This document shows, in pieces, positions 16,249 to 24,699 of a stretch of 64,000 bases of DNA. Position numbers and translations under genes: made by a program. This DNA comes from an uncultured Maribacter sp. Lineage in GTDB: Bacteria > Bacteroidota > Bacteroidia > Flavobacteriales > Flavobacteriaceae. The notes beneath the pieces were generated by a model. That model was not told where the DNA came from. It was given only the letters and a program-made list of their open reading frames with translations, and did no database searches. Location: assembly GCA_947504045.1 (NCBI GenBank), contig CANNFY010000001.1, positions 744,001-808,000 of the forward strand, written 5' to 3'. Positions within the stretch are counted from its first letter, which is position 1; the number at the start of each line of letters is the position of its first letter.

Positions 16249-16947
16249 TTATTTTTTTCGAACAGTTCTTTGTTCTATTCTTTTTTCATAATTACTTCCT
16301 TGGAAAATTCTTTTTACAAAAATTCCTGGCACATGAATTTCATTAGGGTTTAAACTTCCTGCAGGAACCAATTCTTCTACTTCTGCAACTGTAATTTTTG
16401 CAGCACCACACATAGCTGGATTAAAATTACGTGCTGTTCCTTTAAAAATAAGGTTTCCTGCCTCATCCCCTTTCCAAGCTTTTACAAAAGAAAAATCTGC
16501 TTTATAAGCTTCTTCTAAAACATACATTTTACCATTAAACTGTCTTGTTTCTTTGCCTTCGGCTACTTCTGTACCATAACCTGCTGGTGTATAAAATGCT
16601 GGAAAACCAGATTGGGCTGCCCTACATTTTTCTGCCAAAGTTCCTTGAGGGGTTAATTCTACTTCTAATTCGCCACTTAGCATTTGCCTTTCAAACTCAT
16701 CATTTTCACCAACATAAGAAGATATCATTTTTTTAATTTGATGTTTTTGTAAAAGTAACCCTAAGCCAAAATCATCAACTCCGGCATTATTAGAAATACA
16801 CGTAATGCCTTTTATTTGTAATCTTACTAATTCTGCAATAGCATTTTCAGGAATACCACAAAGACCAAAACCTCCCAACATAAAGGTCATTCCGTCTTTT
16901 ACTCCTTTTAATGCTTCTTGAACATTGTTAACTTTTTTATTTATCAT
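16249..16947 (-). CDS. scoA: 3-oxoacid CoA-transferase subunit A
   Basis: This 232-residue alpha subunit has the CoA-binding start [20 protein letters not shown] (about 18-37). Typical segments follow: [38 protein letters not shown], and [14 protein letters not shown]. It pairs with the subunit B encoded at 15204-15857 and should serve ketone-body or branched-chain/3-oxoacid metabolism. It is the first gene of a three-gene unit. Confidence 0.94.
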   Translation of the reverse strand: MINKKVNNVQEALKGVKDGMTFMLGGFGLCGIPENAIAELVRLQIKGITCISNNAGVDDFGLGLLLQKHQIKKMISSYVGENDEFERQMLSGELEVELTPQGTLAEKCRAAQSGFPAFYTPAGYGTEVAEGKETRQFNGKMYVLEEAYKADFSFVKAWKGDEAGNLIFKGTARNFNPAMCGAAKITVAEVEELVPAGSLNPNEIHVPGIFVKRIFQGSNYEKRIEQRTVRKK

Positions 16948-17006
16948 ATAATAAATTAAATATTTCTTATGATTTTTAACGATCCCTACTAAAAATACAA
17001 TTTTTA

Positions 17007-17047
17007 GATAAAAAAAGCACTTCTATTTTAGAATAGAAGTGCTTTTT
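17007..17047 (-). terminator. Terminator of the PBP1A transcript
   Basis: A 16-bp stem (17012-17027 with 17032-17047) with a 4-base loop has T-rich sequence following on the minus strand. It lies 30 bases past the stop at 17077. Confidence 0.85.
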
Positions 17048-17076
17048 AAAGGATTCTTGTATGTAAATATTAGATT

Positions 17077-19428
17077 TTAGAAATCTAATTCGTCTAAATC
17101 GTCATCTGTATGAATTTCTTCTTTTGCTTCGTTAGCAATTTTAGTACAATCTACATTAATTGATAAGTTTTTAGGTTTAGTAAAACTCTTGTCTGAAATA
17201 CCTAATTCTTTATTTTTATAATTCTCTTTCATGTATAAGCCCCAAATTGGTAGTGCCATACTTGCTCCTTGCCCATAGGTTATTGTTTTAAAATGGGTAG
17301 CTCGTTCTTCTCCACCAACCCAAACTCCGGTAACTAAATTTGGTACTATTCCCATAAACCAACCATCACTATTATTTTGTGTTGTACCTGTTTTACCGGC
17401 TATAGGGTTTTTAAATTCGTAAGGGTACCCTGTAATAATCTCATCATATTCTGGCTTCCATTTATTAACTCCTCTTGTTCTTAAACGTGTTCCTGAGCCT
17501 CCTTGTGTTACTCCTTCCATTAAGTTTAGCATGGCATAGGCAACATCTTTACTAAGTACATCTTTTGTTTCTGGAACATACTCATACAACACTGTACCAT
17601 TTTTATCTTCTATACGGGTTACCATTACCGGTTTAACATATACCCCTTGGTTAGCAAAAGTTCCATAAGCTCCCACCATTTCATACACGTTCATTTCAGA
17701 AACTCCTAATGCAATAGAAGGTACTTCTGCTATTTCTCTAGTTATTCCTAAATTTTTTCCAATTATAGCAACAGACTTTGGCCCTACTTTATCAATTAAT
17801 TGTGCTGTAACTGTGTTAACTGAGTTTGCTAAGGCTTTTTTAAGAGTGTAATTTTTACCAGAATATTTTCCGTTAGAATTTTTAGGACACCAAGGCTCTG
17901 GGTTTCCGTGTTTTTCAGCTTCAATACAATATTGTGTGTCTGGTAAAGAGTCGCAAGGTGATAATCGTAATTGATCTATTGCTGCAGCATATACCAAAGG
18001 TTTAAAAGTTGAACCTGCTTGTCTTGCTCCTTGTATTACATTATCATACTGAAAATGTTTATAATTTATACCACCAACCCAAGCTTTTACATGGCCTGTT
18101 TGTGGTTCCATAGACATCATGGCTGTTCTTAAGAAAGATTTATAATAACGAATAGAATCTAAAGGCGTCATTACAGTATCTTTCTCATGGGTTTTACTTT
18201 TCCAATCGAAAACTGTCATGTCTTTTTTCTTTTTAAAAGAAGCCCTTATAACTTTTTCTGATTTTCCTTCTTTTTTCATCTCTCTCCAACGGTCCGAAGT
18301 TTTCATTGCGCGTTCCATAATAGCATCTATTTGATTTTTTTCTAAATCTAAAAAAGGTGCTGTTTTATTACGCTCTGGGGTATTTTGATGAAAAAATTCG
18401 GCTTGTAGTTTTGTCATATGCTGCGATACTGCATTTTCTGCGTTTGCTTGCATACGAGAGTCTATAGTGGTATAAATTTTAAGCCCATCTAAATATAAGT
18501 TGTACTTGTCTCTTTCTCCTTCTAGGGCTGGTTTTGGATTTTTCTTAATCCAATCGTTCATAAAACCTTGTAGATACATTCTAAAATAAGTAGCCAAACC
18601 TTCTCTATGCGATTCTGGGCTATAATTTAGTTTCATTTCTAATGCTTGCAAAGAGTCTTTTTCTTTCTCTGTTATATAATCGTATTTAGCTAATTGGGCT
18701 AAAACTACATTTCTTCTGTTTTTAGTTCCTACAGGATTTCTATGTGGTCTTGGATTATATAAAGAGGAGTTTTTAAACATACCTACCAACATTGCAGATT
18801 CTTCTATCTTTAGATCTATAGGTTCTTTTCCAAAATAAATTTTTGATGCAGAACGGATACCATCCGCATTATTACCAAAATCATATATATTAAAATACAT
18901 GGTCATTATTTCTTCTTTGGTATAATTGCGCTCTAAACGAGTAGCTATAACCCATTCTTTAATTTTTTGGGTATATCTTTTCCAGCCTCTGGCAGCAATA
19001 CCTGTAAATAATTGCTTTGCTAATTGTTGCGATATTGTACTAGCGCCTCCTTTACTTCCTAAATAAACAAAGGCTCTTGCTGTACCTCTAGCATCTATAC
19101 CAGAGTGTTCATAAAAACGTGCATCTTCGGTAGCAACAAGTGCATTAACTAAATTTTTAGGTAGATCTTGAAATTTTACTGGGGTTCTATTATCGTCTAG
19201 ATAAAATTTTCCTAATGTTTTATCATCCGAAGATAAAATTTCAGTGGCTAAATTGGTTTGCGGATTTTCTAAAATCTCAAAGGTTGGCATTTCACCAAAA
19301 ACTTCATTTGCAGCTAGAATAAATAATAACGCAACAGAAAGTACACCCGTTATAAATAAGATCCAAAACCACTTTATAAATTTAAAAAAACTTGTTGTTT
19401 GCTTTTTCTTTACAGCCTTTTTTGCCAT
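17077..19428 (-). CDS. mrcA: Bifunctional penicillin-binding protein 1A
   Basis: This 783-residue class A PBP has a basic N-terminus and one transmembrane helix (about 17-41). The GT51 glycosyltransferase domain contains E101 in ATEDARFYEHSGID and GGASTISQQLAKQLF. The transpeptidase domain has the nucleophile S473 in GSTFK, an SVN motif and KTGTTQ. The acidic C-terminus (HTDDDLDELDF) is short. It polymerises and cross-links peptidoglycan at the outer face of the inner membrane. It is 4 bases from gldH, so it probably belongs to the ricT-gldH-mrcA unit. Confidence 0.95.
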   Translation of the reverse strand: MAKKAVKKKQTTSFFKFIKWFWILFITGVLSVALLFILAANEVFGEMPTFEILENPQTNLATEILSSDDKTLGKFYLDDNRTPVKFQDLPKNLVNALVATEDARFYEHSGIDARGTARAFVYLGSKGGASTISQQLAKQLFTGIAARGWKRYTQKIKEWVIATRLERNYTKEEIMTMYFNIYDFGNNADGIRSASKIYFGKEPIDLKIEESAMLVGMFKNSSLYNPRPHRNPVGTKNRRNVVLAQLAKYDYITEKEKDSLQALEMKLNYSPESHREGLATYFRMYLQGFMNDWIKKNPKPALEGERDKYNLYLDGLKIYTTIDSRMQANAENAVSQHMTKLQAEFFHQNTPERNKTAPFLDLEKNQIDAIMERAMKTSDRWREMKKEGKSEKVIRASFKKKKDMTVFDWKSKTHEKDTVMTPLDSIRYYKSFLRTAMMSMEPQTGHVKAWVGGINYKHFQYDNVIQGARQAGSTFKPLVYAAAIDQLRLSPCDSLPDTQYCIEAEKHGNPEPWCPKNSNGKYSGKNYTLKKALANSVNTVTAQLIDKVGPKSVAIIGKNLGITREIAEVPSIALGVSEMNVYEMVGAYGTFANQGVYVKPVMVTRIEDKNGTVLYEYVPETKDVLSKDVAYAMLNLMEGVTQGGSGTRLRTRGVNKWKPEYDEIITGYPYEFKNPIAGKTGTTQNNSDGWFMGIVPNLVTGVWVGGEERATHFKTITYGQGASMALPIWGLYMKENYKNKELGISDKSFTKPKNLSINVDCTKIANEAKEEIHTDDDLDELDF

Positions 19429-19432
19429 TATT

Positions 19433-19921
19433 TTACTGTTTGTTTTTTTCTATTTGGAAACCTACATCGGTAACGCCTTCTAAATCTATAACTCCAGAAA
19501 TAGTTCCGTTTTTACGCATAGCATGCACTATTTGTAATGTATATACGCCTGAAGATGGAAAAACGATGTTTTCCCTGTACCATAATTTACTTTCTTTTAA
19601 ACTTCCTTGTCCTTTGCCTAACCAAGTACCGTCTGGCATAGCCATAGTATACTCTAAGGTATCTTTTACAATATCTCCGTTTGGGTAATTTAACTCTGTA
19701 ATTAAGAAAAGGTTGCTAAAAGGGTAATTCTGATCGTTTCTAATATTTATAAAAACATTATGTTTTTGCGTTGTGTCTATTTTCGAAAAATTAAAAGTAA
19801 TGGTGTCGTTTTTATTCCAACTGGCTCCTTTTATACTTTGGTATTCCGATTGTATCATAGTATTATTACAAGATACCAGAAATAGTACTGTTATAATGGA
19901 AAGAAAAAAAGACCTAAGCAT
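19433..19921 (-). CDS. gldH: Gliding motility lipoprotein GldH
   Basis: I start this at the ATG at 19921 because MLRSFFLSIITVLFLVSC is a lipoprotein signal with Cys18 as the lipobox cysteine. A longer frame to 20044 is a basic, Glu/Lys-rich overlap with the next gene and has no such signal. The 162-residue product keeps GldH features such as YQSIKGASWNKNDTITF and DGTWLGKGQGS. GldH is needed for flavobacterial gliding and for stability of the type IX secretion apparatus. The start overlaps the upstream ricT-like gene by 8 bases. Confidence 0.9.
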   Translation of the reverse strand: MLRSFFLSIITVLFLVSCNNTMIQSEYQSIKGASWNKNDTITFNFSKIDTTQKHNVFINIRNDQNYPFSNLFLITELNYPNGDIVKDTLEYTMAMPDGTWLGKGQGSLKESKLWYRENIVFPSSGVYTLQIVHAMRKNGTISGVIDLEGVTDVGFQIEKNKQ

Positions 19922-21083
19922 TTTTTGGTTTTCTGTTTTTATTATTTCTTCTGTTCTTATTTTTATTTCTTCTGTTTTTATTCTTACGTTTTGGCTGATC
20001 AAAACGAGTAAGACTATCTTGACCAACAACGTTCTCAAAAACAACTTTTTCTTCTACAATATTATCTGCAGCATATTCTTCTAAACTAGCAACTTTTTGC
20101 TTTTTTCTGTTTTTTTCAAGCACTTCTTTTACCTGTTCTTTTGTAAGTACATGCCAGTTAGATGGTTCATCTTTATACGTAAACCATAAAAGTCCTTTAA
20201 AAATATCTGTTTTTTGACAATATGCTAGTCCTTTTTCTGTAAACAATTTAGTGTCTTGCCCTGGAAAACCTTTTAAGGCATCTAAATAGGTGTCTAACTC
20301 ATAATTTAAACAGCATTTTAACTTACCACATTGCCCCGCTAATTTCTGTGGATTTAAAGATAATTGTTGGTAACGTGCTGCAGAAGTACTAACCGATCTA
20401 AAATCGGTTAACCAAGTAGAGCAACACAATTCTCTTCCGCAAGAGCCAACTCCGCCTAAACGTTGTGCTTCTTGGCGGTATCCTATTTGGCGCATTTCTA
20501 TACGTATACCAAATGCTTTTGCCATATCTTTTATAAGCTGACGAAAATCTACGCGTTCTTCTGCGGTATAATAAAATGTAGCTTTAGAGCCATCGCCTTG
20601 AAATTCTACATCTGATATTTTCATTTGAAGCTTTAAAACAATAGCAATTTCACGCGCACGTTTTTTAATTTCTTCTTCGCGACCTCTACATTTTTGCCAA
20701 ATGTCTATATCTTTTTGTGATGCTTTACGGTATATTTTTATAATCTCTTCTGAAGTAGTACTTACTTTCTTCTTTTTCATTTGTACTCTTACCAATTCTC
20801 CAGTAAGGGTAACCATACCAATATCATGACCAGATTGTGCCTGAGTGGCAACAACATCGCCAATAGATAGTGTTAAATTTTCTGTATTTTTATAATAATC
20901 TTTTCTACTATTTTTAAATCGAACTTCTACAAAGTCAAAAGGTTTCTCCCCATTTGGAAGTGACATGTTAGAAAGCCAATCAAAAACCGTTAATTTATTA
21001 CAACCATCTGTTCCGCAAGTACCATTGTTCTTACATCCTTTTGGTTGTCCGTCTTTAGCGGTTGAACAACTACTGCAACCCAT
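19914..21083 (-). CDS. PSP1/RicT-like cysteine-rich protein
   Basis: This 389-residue PSP1-domain protein resembles RicT (YaaT). It has a cysteine-rich N-terminus (MGCSSCSTAKDG, then CKNNGTCGTDGC) and the conserved core GGVGSCGRELCCSTWL and CGKLKCCLNYELDTYL. The C-terminal tail is a low-complexity run of Lys, Asn and Arg. RicT proteins in other phyla work with partner proteins carrying Fe-S clusters and affect RNA processing, but the role in Bacteroidota is unknown. Linkage to gldH and a PBP is common in this group, to my knowledge. It overlaps gldH by 8 bases. Confidence 0.85.
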   Translation of the reverse strand: MGCSSCSTAKDGQPKGCKNNGTCGTDGCNKLTVFDWLSNMSLPNGEKPFDFVEVRFKNSRKDYYKNTENLTLSIGDVVATQAQSGHDIGMVTLTGELVRVQMKKKKVSTTSEEIIKIYRKASQKDIDIWQKCRGREEEIKKRAREIAIVLKLQMKISDVEFQGDGSKATFYYTAEERVDFRQLIKDMAKAFGIRIEMRQIGYRQEAQRLGGVGSCGRELCCSTWLTDFRSVSTSAARYQQLSLNPQKLAGQCGKLKCCLNYELDTYLDALKGFPGQDTKLFTEKGLAYCQKTDIFKGLLWFTYKDEPSNWHVLTKEQVKEVLEKNRKKQKVASLEEYAADNIVEEKVVFENVVGQDSLTRFDQPKRKNKNRRNKNKNRRNNKNRKPKNA

Positions 21084-21157
21084 ATTTTATATCTAGATTT
21101 AAAAAGAAAGAAATCTCTTTTTAAAAAAGGTTCATATTAATCTTAAACGTAAAGATA

Positions 21158-22189
21158 CTATTTTTTAAATTTTAAAACTTCGGACCTTCCTTTTTTAAAG
21201 ATTTTATTACTAACGGTTTTTCCTTTTCGTAATTTTTTTTGCTCTTCATATGGAAGTTCGTGCACGGTTTTACAATCATCGGAACAACAATTATTCATTT
21301 TTTCTGCACATTTAGGGCATTGTATAAATAATAAATGGCACGCTTCATTTGCACAATTTACATGTGTATCGCAAGGTTCTCCACATTGGTGACAATTGGC
21401 TATTACATCTTCCGATATACGTTCCCCTCTACGGTGATCAAAAACAAAATTCTTACCAACAAATTTATTTTCTAATCCTTGGTTTTTTACTTGTCTAGTA
21501 TACTCTATAATTCCGCCTTCTAACTGGTATACATTTTTAAACCCTTTGTGTTTATAGTAAGCGCTTGCTTTTTCACAACGAATACCACCTGTGCAATACA
21601 TAACCAGTTTCTTATCTTCTTTATGGTCTTTAAGGTCTTCTTCTATAATGTCTAAAGAATCTCTAAATGTATCTACATCCGGAGTAATTGCATTTTTAAA
21701 ATGCCCAATTTCACTTTCGTAATGGTTACGCATATCCACTAATACCGTGTTTGGATCTTCTATAAGCTCATTAAATGTTTCTGCGCCAACATGTATTCCT
21801 TTGTTGGTAACATCAAAAGTATCATCTACAAGGCCATCTGCTACAATTTTATTACGAACCTTTACTTTTAGTTTTAAGAACGATTTGTTGTCTTGCTCAA
21901 TTGCAATATTTAAGCGTACATTTTCTAAAAAAGAAATACTGTCTAAATGATTTTTAAAAGCTTCAAAATTTTCTGCAGGTACAGATAATTGTGCATTTAT
22001 ACCCTCATGAGCAACATAAATACGACCAAGAACATCTAATTCATTCCAAGTAATAAATAAGTGGTTTCTAAAAACAGAAGTATTTTGTATGTGTGCATAT
22101 TTGTAGAAAGAAATGGTAAGACGTTCCTTACCGGCCTCCTCTATAAGAGCAGCTCTTTCTTTTGCACTTAAGGTATTGTACAGTTGCAT
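21158..22189 (-). CDS. trhO: tRNA uridine(34) hydroxylase TrhO (rhodanese family)
   Basis: This 343-residue protein (formerly UPF0176/YceA) has an N-terminal acylphosphatase-like domain. A rhodanese domain follows, with the catalytic cysteine in MYCTGGIRCEKASAYY (about 192-207) and the QLEGGI segment. The cysteine-rich C-terminal region (CHQCGEPCDTHVNC, CPKCAEKMNNCC) probably binds zinc. TrhO makes 5-hydroxyuridine at tRNA position 34 using oxygen. It has its own well-formed promoter. Confidence 0.93.
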   Translation of the reverse strand: MQLYNTLSAKERAALIEEAGKERLTISFYKYAHIQNTSVFRNHLFITWNELDVLGRIYVAHEGINAQLSVPAENFEAFKNHLDSISFLENVRLNIAIEQDNKSFLKLKVKVRNKIVADGLVDDTFDVTNKGIHVGAETFNELIEDPNTVLVDMRNHYESEIGHFKNAITPDVDTFRDSLDIIEEDLKDHKEDKKLVMYCTGGIRCEKASAYYKHKGFKNVYQLEGGIIEYTRQVKNQGLENKFVGKNFVFDHRRGERISEDVIANCHQCGEPCDTHVNCANEACHLLFIQCPKCAEKMNNCCSDDCKTVHELPYEEQKKLRKGKTVSNKIFKKGRSEVLKFKK

Positions 22190-22228
22190 GCTATACTATT
22201 TTTTTAAGTTAAAAAGAATGTTGTTTTG

Positions 22229-22259
22229 CAAAAATAAACATTAAATAAGGGGAAACAAA
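22229..22259 (-). promoter_or_regulatory. Promoter of trhO
   Basis: On the minus strand TTTG (22259-22256), a 19-base spacer and TATTTTTG (22236-22229) match the Bacteroidota consensus. The start point is predicted near 22222, about 33 bases before the ATG at 22189. The -33 box lies within the T-rich tail of the hairpin at 22261-22286. Confidence 0.75.
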
Positions 22260-22260
22260 A

Positions 22261-22286
22261 AAGAGTCTTGAAAATTCAAGACTCTT
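22261..22286 (-). terminator. Terminator of an unidentified minus-strand transcript beside recA
   Basis: A 12-bp perfect stem with a 2-base loop is followed on the minus strand by TTTTTTGTTT, a classic intrinsic terminator. No annotated gene lies upstream of it on that strand before recA, which is divergent. It therefore implies a short RNA made from 22290-22550, or a relic of one. The remaining bases of 22190-22552 hold no other clear element apart from the trhO promoter. A weak TAATTTAG at 22525-22532 may serve recA. Confidence 0.7.
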
Positions 22287-22408
22287 TATCGACCATTCCA
22301 ATTAATCTTTTTCATAGCATTTTTGAGTAATATTAAAAGGAAGTGGTCATCATTGCCTACTGCCACTAAAAACAGTAGATTATATATTGAGTTAGTATAT
22401 ACACTTTT
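22286..22408 (-). other. Short open frame with its own terminator (leader peptide, sRNA or remnant)
   Basis: On the minus strand this 41-codon stretch between two stops ends inside the terminator stem at 22286-22288. It has an internal ATG at 22315 giving only MKKINWNGR, and a GTG at 22366 giving about 26 residues (VAVGNDDHFLLILLKNA plus the nonapeptide). The mix of residues looks protein-like, but no promoter consensus is visible upstream. I do not recognise it. It may be a remnant of a larger gene or part of a small RNA. Confidence 0.3.
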
Positions 22409-22552
22409 TTACAAGATGCGTTTATTTAAAAATGGTTGCGTACTCCTGTAAAAATATTTTTTTAGTTAAACATAATCTGTTAATAAAATAAAAATTGAAG
22501 CCGTAATATTCATAAAAGAATTGGTAATTTAGCTAGCCTAAAAAATTAGATA

Positions 22553-23563
22553 ATGAGTTCTGAAAAAGATGCGAAATTAAAAGCCCTTAAACTAACCCTA
22601 GATAAATTAGACAAAACATACGGTAAAGGTGCCGTAATGAAATTAGGTGATAGTGTTATTGAAGATGTTGAGGTAATTCCGTCTGGTTCTCTTGGTCTTG
22701 ATATTGCTTTGGGTGTAGGTGGTTACCCTAGAGGTCGTATTATAGAAATATATGGCCCTGAATCTTCTGGTAAAACCACATTAACACTACATGCTATTGC
22801 TGGCGCACAAAAAAACGGAGGCATTGCCGCTTTTATTGATGCGGAACATGCTTTTGACCGTTTTTATGCAGAAAAATTAGGTGTTGATATTGATAACCTA
22901 ATTATTTCGCAACCAGATAACGGAGAGCAAGCCTTAGAAATTGCTGATAATTTAATACGTTCTGGTGCTATAGATGTTGTAGTAGTTGATTCTGTTGCTG
23001 CTTTAACTCCAAAAAGTGAGATTGAAGGAGAAATGGGAGATTCTAAAATGGGTCTTCATGCAAGGCTTATGTCACAAGCATTACGTAAATTAACTGGATC
23101 CATTAGCAAAACCAACTGTACCGTAATATTTATTAACCAATTGCGTGAAAAAATTGGTGTTATGTTCGGAAATCCAGAAACTACTACTGGTGGTAATGCC
23201 TTAAAATTTTATGCCTCTGTACGTTTAGATATTAGAAGATCTACTCAGATTAAGAGTACAGACGGTAATGTTCAAGGAAACAAAACTAGAGTAAAAGTTG
23301 TTAAAAATAAAGTTGCACCTCCTTTTAGAACAACAGAATTTGACATTATGTATGGCGAAGGAATTTCTAAAGTTGGTGAAATTATTGACCTTGGTGTTGA
23401 GTATGAAATAGTAAAGAAAAGTGGTTCATGGTTTAGCTATGGCGACACCAAACTAGGGCAAGGTAGAGATGCCGTTAAAGGTTTAATACTAGACAACCCA
23501 GAATTGTTTGAAGAACTTGAAACAAAAATTAGAGAAGCTATTAATGCTGTAAAAGAAGCATAA
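22553..23563 (+). CDS. recA: Recombinase RecA
   Basis: This 336-residue protein is a full-length RecA. The Walker A motif is GPESSGKTT (about 67-75), Walker B is [10 protein letters not shown], loop L1 is around [11 protein letters not shown] and L2 around [20 protein letters not shown]. The short C-terminal acidic tail is seen as [16 protein letters not shown]. It performs homologous pairing and activates LexA-type cleavage. It is transcribed away from trhO and followed by an unrelated lipoprotein gene. Confidence 0.98.
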   Translation: MSSEKDAKLKALKLTLDKLDKTYGKGAVMKLGDSVIEDVEVIPSGSLGLDIALGVGGYPRGRIIEIYGPESSGKTTLTLHAIAGAQKNGGIAAFIDAEHAFDRFYAEKLGVDIDNLIISQPDNGEQALEIADNLIRSGAIDVVVVDSVAALTPKSEIEGEMGDSKMGLHARLMSQALRKLTGSISKTNCTVIFINQLREKIGVMFGNPETTTGGNALKFYASVRLDIRRSTQIKSTDGNVQGNKTRVKVVKNKVAPPFRTTEFDIMYGEGISKVGEIIDLGVEYEIVKKSGSWFSYGDTKLGQGRDAVKGLILDNPELFEELETKIREAINAVKEA

Positions 23564-23644
23564 AAAAACTCTTTTCCCCTTATATATTATTGCAAAACGC
23601 AACCTTTAGCATAGGCAAACATCTTATCAATAAAATGTTTGCTT

Positions 23645-24067
23645 ATGAAAAGGCTTGTCCCCGTCATTTTTATTGCTTTTTTTGGAACATTACTAAGCAG
23701 TTGTAGCTTAGAGGATGATAGTCCAAATTTTCAGTTTGTTCCCCTACAAATAATTAGCGCTCAATTACCAGAATCTTTTACACAAGATGAAACTTACGAA
23801 ATAGAAGTTACATACCTAAAACCAAATGGCTGTATTTCTTATGAAGGTTTTGATGTTACCCAAGAAGAGGAAACCATACGTAATGTTGTTGCTGTTGGTT
23901 CTGAGCGTATAGATGTTGATTTTTGCACAGAACAAGTCGTTGAAGAAACCGCAGTATTCAATTTTGTTGTACTTTACAACCAAACTTATACTTTTAAATT
24001 TTGGGTAGGTGAAACCGAATCCGGAGAACAAGAGTATTTAGAGATTGAAGTTCCCGTAAACGATTAA
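23645..24067 (+). CDS. Hypothetical lipoprotein
   Basis: The ATG at 23645 is preferred over a TTG two codons earlier. The 140-residue product has a lipoprotein signal, MKRLVPVIFIAFFGTLLSSC. The mature part is acidic and beta-rich (about 120 residues), with two cysteines (NGCISYE and VDFCTEQ) that could form a disulfide. No domain family is recognised. It ends 22 bases before the sigma factor gene, so it may belong to the same transcript and be linked to the envelope function of that system. Confidence 0.72.
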   Translation: MKRLVPVIFIAFFGTLLSSCSLEDDSPNFQFVPLQIISAQLPESFTQDETYEIEVTYLKPNGCISYEGFDVTQEEETIRNVVAVGSERIDVDFCTEQVVEETAVFNFVVLYNQTYTFKFWVGETESGEQEYLEIEVPVND

Positions 24068-24089
24068 AAAACACAAAACCAAACATATT

Positions 24090-24659
24090 TTGAGTCTAGA
24101 AGAACTCATACAACAATGTAAAAAAAATGATAGAAGGGCACAGGCAGTGCTGTATAGCAAGTTTTCCGCTATACTTTTTGGTGTTTGCCTTAAATACTCT
24201 CCTAACAAAACCGAAGCAGAAGATAGCTTACATGATAGTTTTATGACTATTTATGAAAAAATAGGACAATACAAATCTCAAGGATCTTTTGAAGGATGGT
24301 TAAAAAGAATAACAATAAATACCGTATTACAGAAATATAGAAAAAAAGAATACCTAAATGCTATAACAGAAAATACAGAAGATACAATAGAGGTAGAAGA
24401 AGAAAATACCGAAATAAGCTTACAAACCCTACTAAGTTATATTCAGGAGTTGCCAACAAAATACAGAACTACTTTTAATTTATATGTTTTAGATGGTTAT
24501 TCTCATAAAGAAATAAGTGAGCTTTTAGGAACAACCGTAGGCACCTCTAAATCTAACCTAGCAAGAGCACGAATAATTTTAAAAGAAAAAATAGAAACCA
24601 AAACCTCCCAATCTATAATAGTAGGATTAATAGTATTTGGAATAATGGAAAACATATAA
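24090..24659 (+). CDS. ECF-type RNA polymerase sigma-70 factor
   Basis: This 189-residue sigma factor starts at a TTG (MSLEELIQQCKKND), with no ATG further upstream in frame. Region 2 covers about residues 20-90 (FGVCLKYSPNKTEAEDSLHDSFMTIYEKI, GSFEGWLKRITINT). Region 4 covers about 120-170 (LPTKYRTTFNLYVLDGYSHKEISELLGTTVGTSKSNLARAR). The C-terminus is hydrophobic. It should direct polymerase to a small set of promoters. The next gene encodes a membrane-spanning protein that may hold it in check, a common pairing in Bacteroidota. Confidence 0.9.
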   Translation: MSLEELIQQCKKNDRRAQAVLYSKFSAILFGVCLKYSPNKTEAEDSLHDSFMTIYEKIGQYKSQGSFEGWLKRITINTVLQKYRKKEYLNAITENTEDTIEVEEENTEISLQTLLSYIQELPTKYRTTFNLYVLDGYSHKEISELLGTTVGTSKSNLARARIILKEKIETKTSQSIIVGLIVFGIMENI

Positions 24660-24699
24660 ATAATCTTATAAATACTTAAGATAATTAGAAAGTATAAAA

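Noticed and set aside
19922-20044. A 41-codon upstream extension of gldH
   Set aside because: It overlaps the ricT-like gene's Lys/Asn/Arg tail region and would bury the clear lipoprotein signal that starts at 19921.
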